Shown here piece after piece: positions 1-4,804 of a stretch of 6,736 nt of DNA. The notes beneath the pieces are model-generated. The model worked only from the letters and a program-made list of their open reading frames with translations, had not been told where the DNA came from and did no database searches. The translations under genes and the position numbers were made by a program. Source of the DNA: Candidatus Methylomirabilota bacterium (lineage in GTDB: Bacteria > Methylomirabilota > Methylomirabilia > Methylomirabilales > JACPAU01); NCBI GenBank assembly GCA_016180705.1, contig JACPAU010000227.1, positions 1 through 6,736 of the forward strand. Direction: 5' to 3'. Every line of letters begins with the position of its first letter. Within the stretch, counting starts at the first letter, position 1.

Positions 1-414
1 GAGGCACTCGTCGGAGAATGGCGCTGGACCCAACCATATGGCGCGCTGGAGGGTGCCAAGGCTGCCCTGGCCATGCTGGGCATCGTGCTCCGAGATGAGC
101 TGGCCCGGCGTTTCCCGCATGTGGATGGCCCCCAGGAAGCGGCTGGAGGCAGCAATGCCGTCGTTGCGGTGGCGCCAAAATTGCTGCTCTCGCCAGATTT
201 CAATGTCGATGCCCGACTCGAGTTGGCGGTGCTCCATGTGCCCACCCATTCGAAACGGAAGTTTCACGTGGAGTCTTCGGCAGGGAAGGAACGACGCGGT
301 TTGGGCGGCAGGCTGAACTTCGGTGTCGCGGCAGCAGACCTCGCGAGCAGGGCGGCGCACAGCACGGAACTCCTCGAGTTTCTCGTGAGTGCCACCCAGG
401 CAGTGCCTGAGTAG
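1..414 (+). CDS. Possible 3' end of an unrecognised gene (partial)
   Basis: This frame is open from the first base of the window to a TAG at 412-414, giving at least 137 residues without a visible start (the first internal ATG is at 73). I do not recognise the product. Its N-terminal part has an amphipathic helix-like run (residues about 18-39). The middle alternates hydrophobic and polar residues in a strand-like way, and the end is Ala/Leu/Glu rich. The opposite strand in the codon-aligned frame is also open from 444 to 1, so strand assignment is weak. The + frame is preferred because its residue composition is more balanced; the - frame is rich in His/Arg/Gln, as reading-frame shadows in GC-rich DNA usually are. 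GC is about 64% over 1-420, against roughly 78-82% in sampled rows of the next gene, so the stretch may differ in origin or be partly non-coding. It does not resemble a SucC C-terminus. Confidence 0.3.
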   Translation, partial: EALVGEWRWTQPYGALEGAKAALAMLGIVLRDELARRFPHVDGPQEAAGGSNAVVAVAPKLLLSPDFNVDARLELAVLHVPTHSKRKFHVESSAGKERRGLGGRLNFGVAAADLASRAAHSTELLEFLVSATQAVPE

Positions 415-446
415 CCGGGGTCTCTGGTTCCGAGCTGGGACCCGTC

Positions 447-452
447 AGGGAG
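447..452 (+). promoter_or_regulatory. Shine-Dalgarno AGGGAG fixing the CoA-ligase start
   Basis: AGGGAG lies seven bases before position 460. There the SucD-like reading frame reaches the residue pattern usual for the family N-terminus (xAILADEKT), but the codon is ATC rather than ATG. No ATG, GTG or TTG occurs in frame between the stop at 412 and GTG 532. The site therefore supports translation beginning at 460, or marks where a start codon used to be. Confidence 0.45.
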
Positions 453-459
453 CAAGGAA

Positions 460-1353
460 ATCGCCATCCTCGCTGACGAGAAGACGCGGATCCTGGTCCA
501 GGGGATCACGGGGCGCGAGGCGGCCACCTTCGTGAGGGACAGCCTGGAGTACGGCGCCCGGGTCGTGGCGGGGGTGACCCCGGGGAAGGGCGGCGGCGCG
601 GTCCACGGGGTCCCCGTGTACGACACGGTGGCCGCCGCGCTGTCCGAGCACCCGGCCGACGCCACGGTCATCTCGGTCCCGCCTGCGGCGGTCCGGGACG
701 CGGCGCTGGAGGCCCTTGCCGGCGGCCTCCGCCTCCTGGTCATCGTGACGGAGCGGGTCCCACGCCGGGACGTGGCCGAGGTCCTCTGCGCCGCGGAGGA
801 AGGCGGCGCCACGGTCATCGGGCCGAACTCGCTCGGGATCCTCTCCCCGGAGAAGACCCGGGTGGGCATGGTGGGCGGGCCGGCGGCCGACGTCCGGAAG
901 GCCTACGCGCCGGGGCCCGTGGGCATCATGAGCCGGAGCGGCGGGATGACGACCGAGATTGCCAATCTCCTCACCCAGCACGGGATCGGCCAGTCCACCT
1001 GTGTGAGCATCGGCGGCGACCCGCTGGTCGGCTCGACCTTCCGGGACCTCCTTCCGGCCTTCGCGGCCGACCCAGAGACGAAGGCGGTGGTCCTCTTCTG
1101 CGAGCCGGGGGGGACCGCCGAGGAGGCGCTCGCGACAGCAGTGAAGGCCGGGGGCCTCCCGCTCCCCCTCGTGGCCTTCGTCGCCGGCCGCTTCGCCGAC
1201 GAGATGCCCGGGGTGCGCTTCGGCCACGCCGCCGCCATCGTCGAAGGGGAGCGCGGGAGTACCCGGAGCAAGATCGCCGCCTTCCGGGAGGCGGGGATCC
1301 CCGTGGCCGAGGCGTTCTCGGAGATCGCCACGCTCCTCAAGCGCTTCCTTTAA
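460..1353 (+). CDS. SucD-like CoA ligase alpha subunit (ADP-forming acid-CoA ligase)
   Basis: This is the alpha subunit of an ADP/GDP-forming acid:CoA ligase of the succinyl-CoA synthetase superfamily. In that family it carries the CoA-binding Rossmann domain and the phosphorylated histidine, and works with an ATP-grasp beta subunit. From 460 the product is 297 residues (E. coli SucD is 289). Visible motifs are the CoA-binding loop QGITGREA (14-21), GVTPGKGG (38-45), GPNSLG (121-126), SRSGGMTTE, GQSTCVSIGGDP, and the phospho-histidine site FGHAAAI with H256. Some positions differ from standard SucD: GPNSLG for GPNCPG, GHAAA for GHAGA, and CEPGG for GEIGG (the Glu is kept). The substrate may therefore not be succinate. 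Position 460 reads ATC; the first canonical start, GTG 532, would remove the CoA loop. No SucC gene precedes it. The ferredoxin gene follows after 43 bases. The family call is firm; substrate and start are not. Confidence 0.88.
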   Translation: MAILADEKTRILVQGITGREAATFVRDSLEYGARVVAGVTPGKGGGAVHGVPVYDTVAAALSEHPADATVISVPPAAVRDAALEALAGGLRLLVIVTERVPRRDVAEVLCAAEEGGATVIGPNSLGILSPEKTRVGMVGGPAADVRKAYAPGPVGIMSRSGGMTTEIANLLTQHGIGQSTCVSIGGDPLVGSTFRDLLPAFAADPETKAVVLFCEPGGTAEEALATAVKAGGLPLPLVAFVAGRFADEMPGVRFGHAAAIVEGERGSTRSKIAAFREAGIPVAEAFSEIATLLKRFL

Positions 1354-1396
1354 GGGGGACCGCGGTGGGAGCCGGCGGCCCGGGAGGGGCCACGCG

Positions 1397-1636
1397 ATGA
1401 GCACGGCGACCGAGGCCGCCCGCGGGATCTTCATCCGCGTCGAAGTGAGCGAGCCGCGCTGCGTCGGCATCGCCGCCTGCGGGAAGTGCCTGCCGGCCTG
1501 CCCGGTGAACATCTTCGTCGCCCGCGGCGATCGCGTCGGCGTCCAGGAGGAAGACGAGTGCATCCTCTGTGAGCTGTGTCTGCAGGCGTGCCAGCCGTAC
1601 GAAGCCATTCAGATCGTGAAACTCTACGAGCCATGA
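1397..1636 (+). CDS. Small 2[4Fe-4S]-type ferredoxin
   Basis: The 79-residue product is a bacterial-type ferredoxin, probably a cytoplasmic low-potential electron carrier or the small iron-sulfur subunit of an oxidoreductase. Cys residues are at 22, 28, 31 and 35 (CX5CX2CX3CP) and at 55, 58, 61 and 65 (CX2CX2CX3C followed by Gln-Pro). The second motif is ordinary apart from Gln in place of the proline right after the last Cys. In the first motif the usual CX2C spacing is widened to CX5C, with Ile at the position where the first ligand normally sits, so the fold of cluster I may be altered. A strong Shine-Dalgarno (GGGAGGGG, 1382-1389) lies seven bases before the ATG. The stop overlaps the ATG of the MmgE/PrpD gene (ATGA), so the two are probably translationally coupled. 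An electron-transfer role is inferred from family; no oxidoreductase partner is in the window. Confidence 0.9.
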   Translation: MSTATEAARGIFIRVEVSEPRCVGIAACGKCLPACPVNIFVARGDRVGVQEEDECILCELCLQACQPYEAIQIVKLYEP

Positions 1637-3003
1637 GCAGGACGATCGCTGAGCAACTGGCGGCCTTCACCGAACTGCTGGAGGGGGGGCTGCTGCCGGA
1701 CGACGTCCGGCGGACGGCGCGCCTCTGCCTCCTGGACTGGTTCGGCTCGGCGCTGGCCGGGGCGCGGGCGAAGCCGACCGGCATCGTCCTCGCCGTCGCC
1801 CGCGACCTGGGCGGGAGGCCCGAGGCCACCCTCCTTCCGGACGGCGCCAAGACCTCCGCCCCCCTGGCCGCGCTGGTGAACGCCGCCTCCTCCCACGTGG
1901 TGGAGATGGACGACGTGCACAGGGCCGCGGTCTTCCACCCGGGCGCCACCGTCATCCCCGCCGCGCTCGCCATGGCGGAGCGGGAGGGGGCAGGAGGGCT
2001 CGACCTGCTCGCCGCCATCGTGGCCGGCTACGAGGTCGGGATCCGCCTCGGGGAGGCGGCCGGGCAGCGCCACTACGACTACTGGCACACCACCGGGACC
2101 TGCGGCACCTTTGCCGCCGCCGCTGCGGCCGGCAAGCTGCTCGGCCTGGAGACCCGGCGATTGGCCGCCGCCCTCGGCAGCGCCGGGACGGCCGCCGCGG
2201 GGCTCTGGGAGTTCCTGGTGGACGGCGCCATGTCCAAGCAACTGCACCCGGCCAAGGCGGCCCACGACGGGATCCTCTGCGCGCTGCTCGCCGAGCAGGG
2301 CTTCACGGCCGCCGCCCGGATCCTGGAGGGGGAGAAGGGGTTCCTCCGCGCCATGGCGCAGGGGGGGGATGCCTCCCGGCTCACCGACGGGCTGGGCGGC
2401 GGCACCTACCGGATCCTCGAGACCTCCTTCAAGGCCCACGCCGCCTGCTACCACATCCACTCGAGCATTGACGCCGCCCTCCTCCTCCGGGAGCGGCACC
2501 GGCCCGACCCGATGCGGATGCGCTCGGTGACCGTCCGCCTCTACGGGGCCGCCTACCGGCTGCTCGAGCCGGTCGAGCCGGTAAGCCCCTACGCGGCCAA
2601 GTTCAGCGTCCCCTACTGCGTGGCCACGGCTTTGCTCCACGGCCGCGTCGGGCCGGACGCCTTCACCGAGGCCCGCCTCGCCGACGAGGAGGTGCAGACG
2701 CTGCTCGGGAAGGTCCGCCTCCTCCACGACCCGGCCCTGGATGCCACTTACCCCGAGAAGTGGCCGGCCGTCGTCGAACTCGAGACGGCGGCCGGGACCG
2801 ACTCGGTCCAGGTGGACGTCCCCCGGGGGGACCCCAGCAACCCCGTGAGCGAGGAGGAGCTGCTCCGGAAGTTCGACGCCCTGGCCGGCGCGCTGCCGCC
2901 CGAGGACCGCCGCCGTCTCGCCGAGACGTGCCTGAACCTCGAGAAGGTCGAGAACGTCGCCGCCGCGCTGGAAGGGTTGAATTTTTCCTCCCTGCCGATA
3001 TAA
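1633..3003 (+). CDS. MmgE/PrpD family protein (2-methylcitrate dehydratase-like)
   Basis: The 456-residue product belongs to the MmgE/PrpD family, which includes 2-methylcitrate dehydratase and cis-aconitate decarboxylase. These are cofactor-free soluble enzymes acting on polycarboxylates. Family landmarks run in order: DWFGSALAG (35-43), HVVEMDDVH (88-96), HPGATVIPA (from 102), YWHTTGTCGTFAAA (W151, H152), MSKQLHPAKAAHDG (K202, H205), SFKAHAACYHIHSS (K267), AAKFSVPYC (K323) and NPVSEEEL near the C-terminus. D93, H102, H152, K202 and K267 fall where active-site Asp, His and Lys residues are described for this fold, so the enzyme looks intact. The ATG at 1633 is preferred over GTG 1576 because it overlaps the ferredoxin stop by four bases (ATGA) and gives the normal family length. 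Its own Shine-Dalgarno is weak, suggesting coupling. No citrate-synthase-like or lyase gene is nearby, so the substrate is open. A run of eight G occurs at 2361-2368 without breaking the frame. Confidence 0.93.
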   Translation: MSRTIAEQLAAFTELLEGGLLPDDVRRTARLCLLDWFGSALAGARAKPTGIVLAVARDLGGRPEATLLPDGAKTSAPLAALVNAASSHVVEMDDVHRAAVFHPGATVIPAALAMAEREGAGGLDLLAAIVAGYEVGIRLGEAAGQRHYDYWHTTGTCGTFAAAAAAGKLLGLETRRLAAALGSAGTAAAGLWEFLVDGAMSKQLHPAKAAHDGILCALLAEQGFTAAARILEGEKGFLRAMAQGGDASRLTDGLGGGTYRILETSFKAHAACYHIHSSIDAALLLRERHRPDPMRMRSVTVRLYGAAYRLLEPVEPVSPYAAKFSVPYCVATALLHGRVGPDAFTEARLADEEVQTLLGKVRLLHDPALDATYPEKWPAVVELETAAGTDSVQVDVPRGDPSNPVSEEELLRKFDALAGALPPEDRRRLAETCLNLEKVENVAAALEGLNFSSLPI

Positions 3004-3004
3004 T
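2977..3004 (+). promoter_or_regulatory. Sigma70-like promoter for the ABC/Gld operon
   Basis: TTGAAT (2977-2982) is followed after 16 bases by a perfect TATAAT (2999-3004). The -10 box contains the TAA stop of the MmgE/PrpD gene (3001-3003), and the -35 box lies in its last codons. These last codons (TTG, AAT, TTT, ATA) are A/T-rich in a gene otherwise almost wholly G/C at third positions, as expected if the promoter is selected. The predicted transcript start is near 3010-3012, leaving a leader of about 90 bases before the ATPase ATG at 3101. Confidence 0.6.
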
Positions 3005-3023
3005 CCGGAACGATCCAGGCAGC

Positions 3024-3042
3024 ACCGGGACCCGCTCCCGGT
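3024..3042 (+). repeat. Perfect 7-bp inverted repeat in the leader
   Basis: ACCGGGA (3024-3030) and TCCCGGT (3036-3042) are perfect reverse complements around the five-base loop CCCGC. The hairpin would form in the 5' leader of the ABC operon transcript, and also in read-through RNA from the upstream operon. No T-run follows it, so it is not a terminator by itself. It directly abuts the terminator-like stem starting at 3043. It could be a simple RNA stabiliser, part of a regulatory fold, or a dyad operator just downstream of the promoter. Confidence 0.4.
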
Positions 3043-3084
3043 CCCCCCGGCCCGGCGCCCGGAGCGCGGCGGGGGGTTTTATTT
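3043..3084 (+). terminator. Candidate intrinsic terminator or attenuator
   Basis: C6 (3043-3048) plus G3049 can pair with C3070 plus G6 (3071-3076), giving a seven-pair all-G/C stem. The intervening region can itself form a small GCGC/GCGC hairpin (3055-3058 with 3064-3067). The stem is followed at once by TTTTATTT (3077-3084). This has the make-up of a rho-independent terminator for the MmgE/PrpD operon, though the loop is long and the T-tract is interrupted. Because it lies downstream of the promoter at 2977-3004 and 16 bases before the ATPase ATG, it would also act on that promoter's transcripts, as an attenuator would. Confidence 0.4.
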
Positions 3085-3100
3085 GCCGAGAGGGAGCAGC

Positions 3101-3709
3101 ATGATCGAGGTGGAGGGGCTCACCAAGTTCTACGGGCCGAAGGCAGCCATCGAGGGGGTCTCCTTCGAGGTCGCGAAGGGGGAGGTGGTCGGGTTCCTCG
3201 GGCCGAACGGCGCCGGGAAGACCACCACGATGCGCATCCTGGCCTGCTTCATGCCGCCCACGAGCGGCACGGCGCGCGTCGCGGGCTTCGACGTCGGGAA
3301 GGACTCGCTCGAGGTCCGGCGGCGGATCGGCTACCTGCCCGAGAATGTCCCCCTCTACAGGGACATGACCGTCCGCCAGTACCTCGCCTTCGCGGTGGAG
3401 GCCAAGGGCGTCCCGCGGCCGGACCGCGCGAAGCGGGTGGACGGGGTGCTCGGGCGGTGCCTGCTGACCGACGTCTCGGACCGCCTGATCCGGAACCTCT
3501 CCAAGGGCTACCGGCAGCGAGTCGGCCTCGCGCAGGCCCTGGTGGGGGACCCCGAGGTCCTGATCCTGGACGAGCCGACGTTGGGCCTGGACCCGAAGCA
3601 GATCATCGAGATCCGCAGCGGACATGCGGGGCGAGCGGACGGTCATCCTCTCGACCCACATCCTCCCGGAGGTCTCCATGGTCTGCCAGCGGGTGATTAT
3701 TATCAATGA
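3101..3709 (+). CDS. GldA-like ABC transporter ATPase, N-terminal part (gene frameshifted)
   Basis: This is the ATP-binding subunit of an ABC-2/Gld-type exporter or gliding-type complex, a cytoplasmic ATPase docked on the permease that follows. Visible motifs are the Walker A GPNGAGKTT (34-42), a Q-loop region reading GYLPENVPLY with Glu where many ABC proteins have Gln (a GldA-type trait), the signature LSKGYRQR (133-140), Walker B VLILDEPT (D157, E158) and the D-loop GLDP. After EIR (R172) the frame becomes nonsense and ends at 3709. The normal continuation is in another frame from about 3624, so this entry and the next are one gene. The start is ATG 3101, four bases after AGGGAG, rather than TTG 3083, which lies inside the leader. 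If the break is real, the domain lacks its H-loop and C-terminal part and would not work alone. Confidence 0.88.
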   Translation: MIEVEGLTKFYGPKAAIEGVSFEVAKGEVVGFLGPNGAGKTTTMRILACFMPPTSGTARVAGFDVGKDSLEVRRRIGYLPENVPLYRDMTVRQYLAFAVEAKGVPRPDRAKRVDGVLGRCLLTDVSDRLIRNLSKGYRQRVGLAQALVGDPEVLILDEPTLGLDPKQIIEIRSGHAGRADGHPLDPHPPGGLHGLPAGDYYQ

Positions 3710-4034
3710 GAGCCGGATCGCGGCCGTGGACACCCCCGAGAACCTGAACCTGCGCCTCCAGAAGTCGAGCCGGATCCTCCTGGAGGTGGAGGGGCCGGAG
3801 GAGGAGGTCCGGCGGACGCTGGCCGGCATCACGGGGGTCCTCACGGTGACGCCGCAGGAGGGGCGGGACGGCCGGCGGCGGTTCCTGGTGGAGACGGAGC
3901 GGGAGCAGGACCTCCGCAAGGACCTGGCCCTGGCCGTGACGGCGAACGGGTGGGGGCTCACGGAACTGCGGCCCGTGGACCTGACCCTCGAGGACATCTT
4001 CATCCGGCTCGTGACGCGCGAGCAGGAGGGCTGA
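3624..4034 (+). CDS. GldA-like ABC ATPase, C-terminal part (same gene, shifted frame)
   Basis: This frame continues the ATPase: RGERTVILSTHILPEV holds the switch (H-loop) His, followed by CQRVIIINESRIAAVDTPENL, the usual end of the nucleotide-binding domain. About 90 residues of the C-terminal extension typical of GldA-like ATPases follow, ending ...LEDIFIRLV. The span from 3101 to 4034 is 934 bases. Restoring 8 bases near 3617-3623 would give 942 bases (313 residues plus stop) and a normal EIR-to-RGE distance of six residues. A sequencing or assembly deletion therefore fits well, and a real pseudogene also fits. The ATG at 3624 is only the first start in this frame and no ribosome site is evident for it, so independent translation is doubtful. 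AGGAGG at 4024-4029 serves the next gene, whose GTG follows this stop after one base. Confidence 0.75.
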   Translation: MRGERTVILSTHILPEVSMVCQRVIIINESRIAAVDTPENLNLRLQKSSRILLEVEGPEEEVRRTLAGITGVLTVTPQEGRDGRRRFLVETEREQDLRKDLALAVTANGWGLTELRPVDLTLEDIFIRLVTREQEG

Positions 4035-4035
4035 G

Positions 4036-4803
4036 GTGGGGGTCGCGGCGATCTTCAAGAAAGAACTCCGGGCCATCTTCGCCTCGCCCGTGGCCTACGT
4101 GGTCATGGTGGTCTTCCTGGCCCTCTCGGGCTACTTCTTCTGGGGCTTCCTGGCCCGCTTCACTTTCTACAGCCTCCAGGCGTCCATGAACCCGGCCCTC
4201 GGAGGCGGCCTGAACGTCATGGAGTTCGTCCTCGGGCCGCTCTTCCACAACATGAGCATCGTGATGCTCCTCATGATGCCCCTCTTCACCATGCGCCTCT
4301 TCGCCGAGGAGCGGAAGACGGGGACGCTCGAACTGCTCCTCACCTATCCCGTGCGGGACGGGGCCATCCTCCTGGGCAAATTCCTGGCCGTGGTGGTCCT
4401 GCTCTTCTGCATGCTGGGCCTCACCGTCACCTACCCGCTCCTCCTCCTGGCGTTCACGACGCCGGAGCCGCTCCCGATCCTGGCCGGCTACCTGGGCCTG
4501 ATCCTGGTCGGGACCGCCTTCCTCAGCGTGGGCCTCCTCGCGTCGGCCCTCACGGAGAACCAGATCGTGGCGGGCTCGGTCGCCTTCGGCGCGCTCCTGC
4601 TCGTCTGGGTCATCGGCTGGTCGGCGGAGGTGGCCGGGGGGACCGTGGGCAGGGTGCTGGGGCACCTCTCGTTTCTCAACCACTTCGAGGCCTTTGCCCG
4701 CGGGGTCGTGGACACCAAGGACCTCATCTACTATTTCAACGTGACCGGGGTCTTCCTCTTCCTCACCCTGAAGGCAGTGGAAGCGCGGCGCTGGAGAGCG
4801 TGA
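4036..4803 (+). CDS. GldF-like ABC-2 permease
   Basis: The 255-residue inner-membrane permease is of the ABC-2/GldF type and is the expected membrane partner of the preceding ATPase. Six hydrophobic segments can be seen at roughly residues 19-40, 72-89, 108-140 (long), 147-172, 176-195 and 229-247. The conserved cytoplasmic stretch FAEERKTGTLELLLTYPV (89-106) is characteristic of this permease family and probably contacts the ATPase. HFEAFARGVVDTKDL before the last helix is also typical. The start is GTG 4036, one base after the ATPase stop, with AGGAGG (4024-4029) six bases upstream. The stop at 4801-4803 is one base from the ATG of the next gene, so translation is probably coupled along the operon. 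The gene is intact, unlike the ATPase before it. The transported substrate is unknown. Confidence 0.92.
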   Translation: MGVAAIFKKELRAIFASPVAYVVMVVFLALSGYFFWGFLARFTFYSLQASMNPALGGGLNVMEFVLGPLFHNMSIVMLLMMPLFTMRLFAEERKTGTLELLLTYPVRDGAILLGKFLAVVVLLFCMLGLTVTYPLLLLAFTTPEPLPILAGYLGLILVGTAFLSVGLLASALTENQIVAGSVAFGALLLVWVIGWSAEVAGGTVGRVLGHLSFLNHFEAFARGVVDTKDLIYYFNVTGVFLFLTLKAVEARRWRA

Positions 4804-4804
4804 G

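Noticed and set aside
418..442. Inverted repeat GGGTC...GACCC near the compositional junction as a mobile-element end
   Set aside because: Only five base pairs with a 15-base loop, no flanking direct repeat and no transposase; expected by chance in such DNA.
1..444. Open - strand frame in the left region as a gene or transposase fragment
   Set aside because: It is open to the edge, but no transposase or other family motif is visible and the composition is His/Arg/Gln-rich. I kept it only as an alternative to the weak + strand call.
445..1608. Long open frame on the - strand across the CoA ligase and ferredoxin genes
   Set aside because: It is the codon-aligned antisense of clear SucD-like and ferredoxin genes. 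Its Gly/Arg/His/Pro-rich, motif-free product is a typical GC-rich shadow, as are the other long - strand frames at 1624-2727, 2663-4003, 4000-4905 and 4763-5773.
1576..1632. Upstream GTG 1576 as start of the MmgE/PrpD protein
   Set aside because: It would lie well inside the ferredoxin gene and add 19 residues not typical of the family. ATG 1633 with the ATGA overlap gives the normal N-terminus.
3083..3100. TTG 3083 as start of the ABC ATPase
   Set aside because: It falls within the terminator-like T-tract and upstream of the AGGGAG ribosome site. ATG 3101 begins the usual MIEVEGLTKFYG N-terminus.
3608..3626. Programmed ribosomal frameshift in the ATPase gene
   Set aside because: No slippery heptamer is apparent, and the distance between the halves is about 8 bases too short for the family, which points to lost bases rather than recoding.
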